From positions 1-51,945 of the forward strand of contig CAYZMP010000006.1 of assembly GCA_964479585.1 (NCBI GenBank): 51,945 nucleotides of DNA, read 5' to 3'. The position numbers were made by a program, and so were the translations under genes. This stretch comes from UBA6182 sp964479585 (lineage in GTDB: Bacteria > Bacillota_I > Bacilli_A > Erysipelotrichales > Erysipelotrichaceae). How positions within the stretch are numbered: position 1 is the stretch's first letter; every line of letters begins with the position of its first letter. The notes under the pieces are model-generated. The model ran no database searches, had not been told where the DNA came from, and saw only the letters and a list, made by a program, of their open reading frames with translations. Of this stretch, positions 40,080-48,437 are shown in pieces.

Positions 40080-40916
40080 ATGAAGAAAAACCCTTTAACA
40101 AGACACATACGACGATATATATGGATAGCGATGAGTGCTAGTGTACTATCATTAGCATTAGGATACACAATAGTAGTGGAAGGTTACCATCTTTTTAATG
40201 CACCTACAGCAAATGATGTTAATGACATTGTTGAGCAAACACAAAATTATAAGTACATAAAAGTAAATAACGATAGTTTACAATACACTGATATTGATAT
40301 TTTACTTGAAGGTACTACAAACCAAAAAAGATACAAAGGGTATGTCATGCAATTAAAAGATAAGTACATGTTTGTCTTTTTGCAAGATAACATTCAAGAA
40401 AAAGAAACGCTAATTATACGCGAATCTTACTTTTCAAACGATAACCATTTATTGTTTAAAGAAAATGTATATGAGCAATTAATGGTTAGTTATAACATGA
40501 ATCGTCAACAAGTAGAAAGTATGTTTGTACATGAAGTGTACGTTGATATTCAAGGTAGAATTAAAGAGGGTATGCCTGTTGTGGTTCTTTGGTTAACTGG
40601 GCTTAGTTTGATAATTATCGCAAGTATTTTGTTGGCTAAAGAATATTATCTAGCTAACAACAAACTTAGTAAATACAAAGTCCTACATTATGGAGAACTA
40701 ACTAAAGTAAGCAAGCGGTTGTATATCAACCAGCGTGCATTTGTTTATATTGGCTTTTCATTTAAAATATTGTACTTTGATCAAATGACTAAAAGTGTAA
40801 AAAGTGATAATCAACTCATTGTCTATTTTAAAGATAGTAAGCTAAACATTAATGCAAACGAAGAAACAATAAATAATCTTTATGACCGTATGCATCCTGA
40901 AGTGTTAACTAATTAA
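40080..40916 (+). CDS. Unrecognised membrane protein with two helices
   Basis: 278 aa, family not recognised. A short basic N-terminus (MKKNPLTRHIRRY) precedes helix 1 (about 14-35); residues 36-175 form an extracytoplasmic region rich in polar residues; helix 2 is at about 176-199 (VVVLWLTGLSLIIIASILLA); the last about 80 residues are cytoplasmic, with alternating strands (AFVYIGFSFKILYFD, NQLIVYFKDSKLNI) that could be a small beta-barrel or PH-like domain. AGGAGA precedes the ATG. It follows metG by 28 bases and so may be under T-box control. No cysteines or catalytic motif are obvious. Confidence 0.75.
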   Translation: MKKNPLTRHIRRYIWIAMSASVLSLALGYTIVVEGYHLFNAPTANDVNDIVEQTQNYKYIKVNNDSLQYTDIDILLEGTTNQKRYKGYVMQLKDKYMFVFLQDNIQEKETLIIRESYFSNDNHLLFKENVYEQLMVSYNMNRQQVESMFVHEVYVDIQGRIKEGMPVVVLWLTGLSLIIIASILLAKEYYLANNKLSKYKVLHYGELTKVSKRLYINQRAFVYIGFSFKILYFDQMTKSVKSDNQLIVYFKDSKLNINANEETINNLYDRMHPEVLTN

Positions 40917-40947
40917 GAAGTGATTTTTTAATCACTTCTTAATTTTT
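40913..40947. terminator. Bidirectional terminator
   Basis: TTAAGAAGTGATT (40913-40925), loop TTTT, AATCACTTCTTAA (40930-40942), then TTTTT. Thirteen perfect pairs; the stop codons of both convergent genes are in its arms. Confidence 0.88.
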
Positions 40948-41334
40948 CTTTTCAAAATCACTAAGCTGTATGTTTAATGCATTTACAGAAACTTGAAGCT
41001 CTATAATCATCAACAACAAAGATAACAACATAAACAATAAACTTAATCCAAATGAAATTTTTGCGATTAAATCAAAAGAGAAAAATAGTAACATTAAGCT
41101 TAAAACACTAAAAAAGAAAGACAAACCTCCTAAGATTTGCATGTTACGAACGATTGACATTCTTTTTCGTAAGTTTATCAGTTGGTTTTTTGTTGTGTCT
41201 GTAGGATTTTCTTGATGTTGCTTAAATAAATCACGAATTAATCCTGCATAAGTCAAAAAACGATTTGTGTATGCTAGCATTAATAATGAAATTGCGGAAA
41301 ATAAAAGTGTTGGTGTTTGTAAATTAAAATCCAT
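40939..41334 (-). CDS. DUF2721 family membrane protein
   Basis: 131 aa with membrane segments near 9-27, 68-88 and 91-113. The start FNLQTPTLLFSAISLLMLAY followed by TNRFLTYAGLIRDL is the typical DUF2721 pattern. Function of the family is not known. AAGGAGG precedes the ATG. It is alone between two terminators. Confidence 0.78.
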   Translation of the reverse strand: MDFNLQTPTLLFSAISLLMLAYTNRFLTYAGLIRDLFKQHQENPTDTTKNQLINLRKRMSIVRNMQILGGLSFFFSVLSLMLLFFSFDLIAKISFGLSLLFMLLSLLLMIIELQVSVNALNIQLSDFEKKN

Positions 41335-41395
41335 TAATAAGATCCTCCTTAACGAATCTAGTCTAACGAGTTATCAAAAAGTATGCAAACAATGT

Positions 41396-41424
41396 GATTA
41401 AAAAAAGGAAGCTTTTGCTTCCTT
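41396..41424 (-). terminator. Terminator of the YtrA-type transporter operon
   Basis: Minus strand AAGGAAGC, loop AAAA, GCTTCCTT, then TTTTTTTAATC. Confidence 0.85.
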
Positions 41425-43546
41425 AGTCTAAGTATCGAATATTAACTAATTCAAAGTAGTTTGATTTCTCAATAGTCTTATCTTCCAAAATACCGCGAAT
41501 TATTTCATTTGCTTCATTTGTAATAAAGATAAGCTTGTTGTTGATATCTTCTGGATAAGGTGTCAGTTCAGGAATCAACAACACGTGTTGATTGTATGAA
41601 TACGTGTTTCCTACTTCTATAAATGGTGTTAATAGAAGTGCTTCCTCGTAACTTATTTGAGTAAAATCTACCTCAAGATCATAAGCCATATAACCACTAA
41701 CGGAGTTTTTAAAGAAATCTGAGCCTTGTGTTGGTGGTATAAGCAAAGTGAAATTGTTTTGAGATGTGTTGCTAAAGGATATGTCTTTACCAATTTGCTT
41801 TAAATAATTCAATGTCTTAGTATCATCATCACGTATTGGATAATAAGTTTTATCACAATTTTGATTAGCACATATTGCAATATTTGCAAATCCAAGAACA
41901 ACTGATTTATTGACGTGTTGTGAGATAGTCTTTGCTAGGTAATCTTCTTTATAATGAGTGATTAATTGTTTCATTTGATCATCATTGTTGATTAAGACAG
42001 GAAATGACAACAATGAATTATTAATCTCTAAACGCGTAATATCATAGTTATCTGTTAGTGCTAATTCTAAAGGAGTATTGGAATGAGCAAAGTATTGTGG
42101 TGTGTTAAACAACTGTTGAAGTGGATCTAACCATTGAATGTTTGTTTGGTATGTTCGTGCAACCGTTAAACCAGTATTCATGGTGTATGTCAATGTAACT
42201 GAACCTGTATTATCAAATCGGAATTCTCCTATCATGCTATCGTACAATCGATCTTTTTGATAATCAATTTCTTTGTATCCATCAAGAATACTTTGATGCA
42301 ACTGAGTGATTATTTCGATATGTTGAGGATCATCAAACACCATTGGTTTCATTTGGTGAGTAAAACTATCATACCCATATTGTCTTAGTGGACCATAAAT
42401 TCCAAGAGAGTCCTGCACGATAACTTCAACTTCCTTTACATTATTAGCATTTGGAACGTTAGTCACATATCCAAACCCTCTAGTGAGCGTTAAGCCAACA
42501 AAGGACGAAAGTGTAATAACAGTCGTGATTGCAAAAGCGAGCATTCCTTTAAGGAAGTGTCTGAATCCACGATGTGCGATAACATCTAAAATCATGTATG
42601 CAACAAAAGTAAATACTATTGGAAAAATTAGAGTTCTAGCATCAATGAGAGTATTGTTATTGAAGTTAGAGAACAAGGAATAGAAGAATACTTGAACTAC
42701 CATAATTAAGGTAGTTACAACAATTGGAAAGAACCATTTATTTGTAAATGGATTTTCAGCCTTTTCACTTCTTCTTATTTTGTATAAGTACAATACTACC
42801 CATGTTGCTACTAAAGAAAATACAAACCAATAGAAGGTAATCGCCCAAGGATTTGGAAAAGTACGGGTAGTATTAAAGTTTAGATCAAACAAAGCATAGA
42901 TTGGTGTTGAAAACAAAACAAACAACAAATCCGGATTTGGACTAAAACCAAGAAGCATGGTTTCACCAAAGACTAAGTATGTTCCATAAGCAATTGGTGG
43001 AATAACATGCAATAAGCCACTATATAAGAAACCATCAATTGCAGTACCGGTGTTCATCATGGCAAACAAGATAGGTATTAAGACAGCCATGGTAATAATG
43101 ATGGAATATATGTAATTATAAAACAACATTAATCCATCCACATCCGCAATCACAAGTACATTATACACGCCACCAAAAGTATAAATAAGTGTATATGGTA
43201 TGAGTATAATAATTAGAGTACTAACAAAAGTAGATAAAAACAAATCTTTTCGTTTAATTGGAAGTGCATGGTATACATCTAGGTTTCTTTTAACATTTAA
43301 GTAAGAAAATAGATTTAATGGAACAATAAACACACTTAACACTAACAAAATGGTTAAAAAGATACGTCCAGTTAAAAATACATAAGGACTATATGTTCCT
43401 GAAGCGTCTAACACAAACTGGGTAAACGCCATTAAAGGATATAGTGCAAACATAAAGGTTGTGGCTAAAACCATGAATTTAATGTTTCTTTTTATAAGAA
43501 ACGAAACATAATGAAAGTTCAGTCGAGCTTTAAATAGATTTTCCAT
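41423..43546 (-). CDS. ABC-2 type transporter permease, YtrC/YtrD-like
   Basis: 707 aa. About nine or ten membrane segments in the first 365 residues (for example 26-46, 57-80, 98-122, 138-160, 238-257, 276-295, 312-330, 342-362), with the cytoplasmic VKRNLDVYHALPIKRKDLF box seen in permeases of this family, then an extracytoplasmic domain of about 340 residues at the C-terminus. Such proteins accompany YtrA/YtrB and are induced by cell-wall antibiotics in Bacillus. The ATG at 43546 (MENLFKARL) is preceded by GAGG; the frame further upstream lies in the ATPase gene. The substrate is unknown. Confidence 0.82.
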   Translation of the reverse strand: MENLFKARLNFHYVSFLIKRNIKFMVLATTFMFALYPLMAFTQFVLDASGTYSPYVFLTGRIFLTILLVLSVFIVPLNLFSYLNVKRNLDVYHALPIKRKDLFLSTFVSTLIIILIPYTLIYTFGGVYNVLVIADVDGLMLFYNYIYSIIITMAVLIPILFAMMNTGTAIDGFLYSGLLHVIPPIAYGTYLVFGETMLLGFSPNPDLLFVLFSTPIYALFDLNFNTTRTFPNPWAITFYWFVFSLVATWVVLYLYKIRRSEKAENPFTNKWFFPIVVTTLIMVVQVFFYSLFSNFNNNTLIDARTLIFPIVFTFVAYMILDVIAHRGFRHFLKGMLAFAITTVITLSSFVGLTLTRGFGYVTNVPNANNVKEVEVIVQDSLGIYGPLRQYGYDSFTHQMKPMVFDDPQHIEIITQLHQSILDGYKEIDYQKDRLYDSMIGEFRFDNTGSVTLTYTMNTGLTVARTYQTNIQWLDPLQQLFNTPQYFAHSNTPLELALTDNYDITRLEINNSLLSFPVLINNDDQMKQLITHYKEDYLAKTISQHVNKSVVLGFANIAICANQNCDKTYYPIRDDDTKTLNYLKQIGKDISFSNTSQNNFTLLIPPTQGSDFFKNSVSGYMAYDLEVDFTQISYEEALLLTPFIEVGNTYSYNQHVLLIPELTPYPEDINNKLIFITNEANEIIRGILEDKTIEKSNYFELVNIRYLD

Positions 43547-44420
43547 ATCCTCTTGCCTCCATTTCATACACAAATATCTCTTCTAAATTTAATGGTAGTT
43601 CATTTAATAAAACAGGTTGAGTATTAGCGATGATCTTCTTACAGTTCACTAAATCACCTTTAATAACAATCGTAAATACATTACCGACACGCTCTTGATG
43701 AATAACATCTAACTCATCAAAGATGGTAGGTTGTACTTCTTGTTGATAGCCAATTTGGAATTTATGAAATTCACCTTTAATACTGTCTACTTCACCGCTC
43801 ATGACAATTTTTTTATTATCGATTAGTGCGATTTGATCACAGATATCTTCTAACTCACGTAAGTTGTGAGAAGAGATAATCACTGTCATTTCACGATTTT
43901 CAAGCTCACGAGCAATAAATCGCTTCAGTGTTAAACGCATTACTGGATCTAGTCCATCAAAGGATTCATCAAGAAGCAGTACATCAGGATTTAGTGACAA
44001 AGCTAAAATTAATCCAACTTGTCTTTTCATCCCCTTAGAAAAGTCATTTATTTTTTTATTTCTAGCAACAGGAAAGTTTTGGCATAACTTTTCATAACTT
44101 TCATCACTAAAGGACGGATAAAATATTCGATAAAACTCTTTCATTTCATCCATCGTTGCTTGATGCAAGAAAAATGGTTCATCAGCTAAAAACAAAATTC
44201 TCTTTTTGACATCGGGATTATCATAGATAGTTTGGTTTTCAAGTAAGATTTCACCTTCATCTGCTGAAATAACCCCGCTAATTAGACGTAGAATTGTCGA
44301 TTTACCAGCACCATTTGGTCCTACAAGCCCAAAGACACTGCCTTTTCTAACAGCCCAATCAACTTGATCTAAAACGTGAACATCGTCAAAACTTTTAGAT
44401 ACTTGATGTAATGTAATCAT
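43530..44420 (-). CDS. ABC transporter ATPase, YtrB-like
   Basis: 296 aa. Walker A GPNGAGKST near residue 38, signature FSKGMKRQVGL (a divergent LSGGQ), Walker B VLLLDESFDGLD, H-loop ISSHNLRE, and a C-terminal extension of about 80 residues typical of the ABC-2 group. Start overlaps ytrA stop (ATGA) and its end overlaps the permease. Works with the permease at 41423-43546. Confidence 0.9.
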   Translation of the reverse strand: MITLHQVSKSFDDVHVLDQVDWAVRKGSVFGLVGPNGAGKSTILRLISGVISADEGEILLENQTIYDNPDVKKRILFLADEPFFLHQATMDEMKEFYRIFYPSFSDESYEKLCQNFPVARNKKINDFSKGMKRQVGLILALSLNPDVLLLDESFDGLDPVMRLTLKRFIARELENREMTVIISSHNLRELEDICDQIALIDNKKIVMSGEVDSIKGEFHKFQIGYQQEVQPTIFDELDVIHQERVGNVFTIVIKGDLVNCKKIIANTQPVLLNELPLNLEEIFVYEMEARGYGKSI

Positions 44421-44791
44421 AGCGATTCTTCCTCCTTATAAAGTGAGAGTAGCAATTCATTGACTTGAGGATATGGCACATTAAGTGATTGAAGTTTATT
44501 AATTACTAATTCAAATTGATTGAAGTACTCTTGCTTTAGTAATTCTATCGAACTTCGATTATCACTAATGAATGATCCTCTTCCAGTTTGTGAAACAATA
44601 TACCCTAAATGTTCAAGTTGTTGATAAGCTTTTGCGACTGTATTTGGGTTTACACCTAAATCAGTTGCAAGTTGTCTTACGGCAGGTAACTGCTCGTTGG
44701 GTTTAAATAACCCTAAGGCAATAAAACTAATGACTTGATCTTGTATTTGTTCATAAATTGGAATTTTAGTTTTATAATCAAGTACAAACAT
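44417..44791 (-). CDS. ytrA: GntR family repressor, YtrA type
   Basis: 124 aa. The winged helix covers residues 8-75: IPIYEQIQDQVISFIALG, EQLPAVRQLATDLGVNPNTVAKAYQQLE, and the wing YIVSQTGRGSFIS. The very short C-terminal dimerisation helix identifies the YtrA subfamily, which controls adjacent ABC transporter genes. It is the first gene of ytrA-ytrB-permease, and an inverted repeat covers its own -10. AAGGAGG precedes the ATG. The symbol is by subfamily, not strict orthology. Confidence 0.85.
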   Translation of the reverse strand: MFVLDYKTKIPIYEQIQDQVISFIALGLFKPNEQLPAVRQLATDLGVNPNTVAKAYQQLEHLGYIVSQTGRGSFISDNRSSIELLKQEYFNQFELVINKLQSLNVPYPQVNELLLSLYKEEESL

Positions 44792-44807
44792 GATGCCTCC
44801 TTTACAA

Positions 44808-44830
44808 TTGTATTAATTACACTAATACAA
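44808..44830. promoter_or_regulatory. Operator of the YtrA-type regulator
   Basis: TTGTATTA (44808-44815) and TAATACAA (44823-44830), exact inverted repeat with 7-base spacer. It overlaps the -10 box of the ytrA promoter. Autorepression is inferred. Confidence 0.75.
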
Positions 44831-44855
44831 TATAACCAATTTAATTGTTTGTCAA
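44827..44855 (-). promoter_or_regulatory. Promoter of ytrA operon
   Basis: Minus strand TTGACA (44855-44850, perfect), 17-base spacer, TATTGT (44832-44827). Confidence 0.8.
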
Positions 44856-44955
44856 CGAAAATATTAGTTAAAACAAATGATTTTGCTGAAAATATTGCTC
44901 AAGCCCTATTTCAAAGGATACATTATGTTATTTTGTTTTTAATTCAATCTTGTTG

Positions 44956-44964
44956 TGCTAAAAT
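44956..44964 (+). promoter_or_regulatory. Candidate extended -10 promoter of mnmG
   Basis: TG-C-TAAAAT, 22 bases before the mnmG ATG. A -35-like TTTTTA is 17 bases upstream. Confidence 0.4.
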
Positions 44965-44986
44965 AACAACACAAGGAGCGATGAGT

Positions 44987-46852
44987 ATGTATGATGTAAT
45001 AGTTGTTGGTGCTGGACATGCAGGAGTAGAAGCTGCACTAGCCTCAGCACGATGTAATAAAAAAACAGCGTTATGTACGCTTATTATAGATAAAATTGCA
45101 ATGATGCCATGTAATCCTTCTGTAGGGGGACCTGCAAAAGGAATTGTTGTTCGTGAAATTGATGCATTAGGTGGTCAGATGGGGATTACTGCGGACAAAA
45201 CAGCATTGCAGTTTAAGTTATTAAACACAAACAAAGGACCAGGGGTTCGTAGTTTGCGTGTGCAATCCGATAAACTTGACTATAGTGAAATGATGAGAGA
45301 TGTTTGTTTACAACAAGAAAATCTAGATGTACTTCAAATCATGGTAAAGAAACTACTCGTTAAAGACAATGAGGTATGTGGGATTATTACAAATGATGAT
45401 CAAGAAATACATTCTAAAAAAGTAATTTTAACCACAGGCACATACATGTCTTCTAAAATCATGATTTCAGATAAAGTTACACATTCTGGTCCTGATAATC
45501 AACCAACAAGTAGCACCATATCAGATCATTTGAAAGAACTTGGGTTTTCAACGCTTCGTATGAAGACCGGTACTCCACCACGAGTAAAAACAGATTCAAT
45601 CGATTTTTCCAAAACAACCATACAACCAGGAGACGTAAATAAAACGTTTTTTAGTAGTCTTACTAAAAATGAGGAAACGATTGACGATCAATACCCATGT
45701 TATTTAACATATACTAACCAAAATACTCACAATATAATTGGACTTAACTTACATAAATCAAGCATGTATTCAGGTGTAGTTGAAGGTGTGGGCACTCGCT
45801 ATTGTCCGTCTATTGAAGATAAAGTGGTGCGTTTTGCGGATAAAGAAAGACATCAAATCTTTTTAGAACCACAATCAAGAAGACTAGACACAACGTATGT
45901 ACAAGGATTTTCAAGTTCATTACCAATTGAAGTACAAGAAAAGATGATTCGCACAATACCAGGTTTAGAAGATTGTGTGATTAGTGAATATGCCTACGCC
46001 ATAGAATATGAAGTAATTGAACCAAAACAACTTTATCCGACACTTGAAACAAGAAAAATTAAAAACTTGTATTGTGCTGGACAAATCATTGGTACTTCGG
46101 GTTATGAAGAAGCGGCTGGATTAGGTTTAATGGCAGGAATAAACGCTGTTTTAGCCATTGATCAAAAACCTCCACTTGTTCTTAAAAGAGATGAGGCATA
46201 CATTGGTGTAATGATTGATGATTTAATTAATAAAGGGACAGTTGAGCCATATCGATTATTGACATCAAGAGCAGAGTATCGCTTGTTGTTGCGTCATGAT
46301 AATGCCGAAAGTCGTTTAAGTCAAAAAGGATATGACATTGGGTTACTTTCTAAAGAAAGATATGAACAGTTTATTAAAAAAGAAAAACAAAGAGAAGAAC
46401 TTCATGAATTAATCAACCAAACTAAAATCATCAAGGGAGATCGTTTTTCAACAGTGTTAGAAAAAGCAGGGTACTTAAATTTTCAATCAGGCATGACTAT
46501 GTTAGAAGCACTGAAAAGACCAAACATACATTTAAGTGATTTTATTGAGGATATGGATGTGTCCATTGATGCGTTAACAATGAATCAGTGTGAAATTGAA
46601 ATCAAATATGCAGGGTATATTGAAAAAGCAAAAAAAGAAGCTGATAAAATGAAAGTCCTTCAAACGTGGAAAATTCCAGAAGACTTTGATTACAATAGTG
46701 TTTTACAATTATCCACAGAAGGAAAACAACGATTAATGAGCATTCGACCACTTACCATTGACCAAGCATCTAGAATTTCAGGGGTTAATCCAGCGGACAT
46801 TCAAGTGCTATTAATGGTACTCACACAAAAGAAAGATCTATTATCATCATAA
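44987..46852 (+). CDS. mnmG: tRNA uridine 5-carboxymethylaminomethyl modification enzyme MnmG
   Basis: FAD- and NADH-dependent partner of MnmE in making cmnm5U at U34. 621 aa. FAD-binding GAGHAGVEAA at the N-terminus, MPCNPSVGGPAKG, ALQFKLLNTNKGPGVRSLR, TGTYM, and near the middle CAGQIIGTSGYEEAAGLGLM. The ATG at 44987 (MYDVIVVG) sits 8 bases after AAGGAG; the ATG at 44981 is too close to it. The longer open frame back to 44735 runs into the ytrA promoter. Confidence 0.97.
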   Translation: MYDVIVVGAGHAGVEAALASARCNKKTALCTLIIDKIAMMPCNPSVGGPAKGIVVREIDALGGQMGITADKTALQFKLLNTNKGPGVRSLRVQSDKLDYSEMMRDVCLQQENLDVLQIMVKKLLVKDNEVCGIITNDDQEIHSKKVILTTGTYMSSKIMISDKVTHSGPDNQPTSSTISDHLKELGFSTLRMKTGTPPRVKTDSIDFSKTTIQPGDVNKTFFSSLTKNEETIDDQYPCYLTYTNQNTHNIIGLNLHKSSMYSGVVEGVGTRYCPSIEDKVVRFADKERHQIFLEPQSRRLDTTYVQGFSSSLPIEVQEKMIRTIPGLEDCVISEYAYAIEYEVIEPKQLYPTLETRKIKNLYCAGQIIGTSGYEEAAGLGLMAGINAVLAIDQKPPLVLKRDEAYIGVMIDDLINKGTVEPYRLLTSRAEYRLLLRHDNAESRLSQKGYDIGLLSKERYEQFIKKEKQREELHELINQTKIIKGDRFSTVLEKAGYLNFQSGMTMLEALKRPNIHLSDFIEDMDVSIDALTMNQCEIEIKYAGYIEKAKKEADKMKVLQTWKIPEDFDYNSVLQLSTEGKQRLMSIRPLTIDQASRISGVNPADIQVLLMVLTQKKDLLSS

Positions 46853-46873
46853 GGCTGAGGACTCAGCCTTTTT
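46851..46873 (+). terminator. Terminator of mnmG
   Basis: AAGGCTGAG, loop GA, CTCAGCCTT, TTT. The stop codon abuts the left arm. Confidence 0.85.
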
Positions 46874-46918
46874 CATGCATATTGGTATGTAGTGTACCTT
46901 TTTATACTATCTTAAATT

Positions 46919-46927
46919 TGTTATAAT
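46919..46927 (+). promoter_or_regulatory. Extended -10 promoter of rsmG operon
   Basis: TG-T-TATAAT, 17 bases before the rsmG ATG; weak -35. Confidence 0.5.
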
Positions 46928-46944
46928 TCTCATGCGGAGGTTTT

Positions 46945-47649
46945 ATGGACTATCAACAATTTAAAGAATTTGCATCAACATATGACATTGATGTAAGCAA
47001 AGCACAACATCAAGCATTGATGATATATGCAAATCACCTCATTGACTATAATAAAAAGGTAAACTTAACTGCAATTGTGGAAATTGATCAAATATTCATT
47101 AAGCATTTTTTAGATTCACTGCTTGTCTTAAAGCATTTAAAGGACAATCAACATGTCGCAGACATAGGTAGTGGAGCTGGTTTTCCAGGGTTGGTGTTGG
47201 CAATATTTTTACCCAACACAAATTTTTCACTCATCGAACCTACCAATAAACGAGTTGTTTTTTTAAATGAGATGATTGACATATTACACCTAAACAATGT
47301 CAATGTCATTCAATCTCGAGCTGAAGATAGTAAAGATAAAAGAGAAACTTTTGATGTGGTAGTCTCTCGTGCGGTCGCACGATTGGATATTTTAGTCGAG
47401 TTATGTGTGCCATTATTGAAACTTAACGGATTGTTTATTGCTCTTAAAGGCGCACACGCTAATGATGAAATTGAGGTTTCAAACAATGCATTGAAAGTAT
47501 TAAAGGCTACAATAGAAGATGTTGAAGAAATTGAGTTGCTCTATGATAATGAAATAGCTAAAAGAAACAACGTTATTATTCGAAAACTTGAAAAAACACC
47601 TAACAAATACCCTAGATTGTATAGTAAAATAAAGAAACAGCCATTATAG
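46945..47649 (+). CDS. rsmG: 16S rRNA (guanine-N7) methyltransferase
   Basis: Methylates G527 in 16S rRNA (formerly GidB). 234 aa. SAM motif I VADIGSGAGFPGLVLAI near 70-86, the upstream NLTAIVEIDQIFIKHFLDSL, and the VSRAVARLDILVELC motif are standard. GGAGG lies before the ATG. It begins an operon rsmG-noc-parA-parB. Confidence 0.96.
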   Translation: MDYQQFKEFASTYDIDVSKAQHQALMIYANHLIDYNKKVNLTAIVEIDQIFIKHFLDSLLVLKHLKDNQHVADIGSGAGFPGLVLAIFLPNTNFSLIEPTNKRVVFLNEMIDILHLNNVNVIQSRAEDSKDKRETFDVVVSRAVARLDILVELCVPLLKLNGLFIALKGAHANDEIEVSNNALKVLKATIEDVEEIELLYDNEIAKRNNVIIRKLEKTPNKYPRLYSKIKKQPL

Positions 47650-47661
47650 GAGAAGATAAAC

Positions 47662-48426
47662 ATGAAAGAAACGATTGAGATTGCAATCGATCAAATAATA
47701 CCAAACCGTTACCAACCTAGAAAAGAGTTTAATGCTGATGCATTATTAGAGTTGGCACAATCTATTCGTGAAAATGGACTTATACAACCGATTGTTGTGC
47801 GGCCATATGAGTCACAATATGAAATAATTGCTGGGGAAAGAAGATATCGTGCCATGGTATTAGCAGGATTTGCATCCATTCCTTGCCATGTAATGAACAC
47901 GAGTGATAAAAAAATAGCACAAATGGCTTTAATTGAAAATATACAACGTGAAAATTTAAGTGCTATTGAAGAAGCAGATGCTTACTTGCAGTTAATTAAG
48001 CTTAAAGGTTGGACGCAAGAGAAATTAGCTCAAGTACTTGGTAAATCACAATCATCGATTGCTAACAAAATCCGATTGATGCAATTAAGTGAACAGGTCC
48101 AAGCAGCAATTTCAAACCGAAGCATAACAGAGCGTCATGCTAGAGCATTGCTTCAAGTTGAAAAATCACAACAAATTGAATTATTAGAGAAGATTGTTAA
48201 TGCGAAGTTAAACGTAGCTGAAACTGAAAAATTAATCCAACAACAAGATAATGTAAAGACAAGAGTTCGTAAACCATTAACTAAGGGATTAACCAGAAAT
48301 ACAAAAATTGTAAAAAATACACTGCTTCAAGCAGTATCTATGATTGAAAAAGCAGGGACTAAAGTAGAAATTATTGAAAGTGATACAGAAAGTCAATATT
48401 CATTTACTGTCGTTGTTAAAAAGTGA
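47662..48426 (+). CDS. noc: Nucleoid occlusion protein Noc, short N-terminus
   Basis: 254 aa ParB-like protein. CTP-binding motifs are intact (IQPIVVRP, IIAGERRYRAM, ALIENIQRENLSAIEEA) and the helix-turn-helix is TQEKLAQVLGKSQSSIANKIRL. Named Noc rather than ParB from its place between rsmG and parA and from a second, canonical ParB two genes later. Bacillus Noc has an amphipathic N-terminal helix and about 35 extra residues; here the protein begins almost at the fold core (ETIEIAIDQIIPNRYQPRK). AGGAGA precedes the ATG, so this start is well supported. No Noc site of the Bacillus type was noticed. Confidence 0.87.
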   Translation: MKETIEIAIDQIIPNRYQPRKEFNADALLELAQSIRENGLIQPIVVRPYESQYEIIAGERRYRAMVLAGFASIPCHVMNTSDKKIAQMALIENIQRENLSAIEEADAYLQLIKLKGWTQEKLAQVLGKSQSSIANKIRLMQLSEQVQAAISNRSITERHARALLQVEKSQQIELLEKIVNAKLNVAETEKLIQQQDNVKTRVRKPLTKGLTRNTKIVKNTLLQAVSMIEKAGTKVEIIESDTESQYSFTVVVKK

Positions 48427-48437
48427 AAGGAGAAGTC

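Noticed and set aside
41582..41587. CACGTG palindrome in the ABC permease gene as parS
   Set aside because: Flanks are CAA and TTG, not the GTTT/AAAC arms. The CACGTG at 31971 also lacks the flanks.
44735..44986. Long N-terminal extension of MnmG
   Set aside because: It overlaps the ytrA start, operator and promoter, and MnmG proteins begin at the FAD-binding GAGHAG region.
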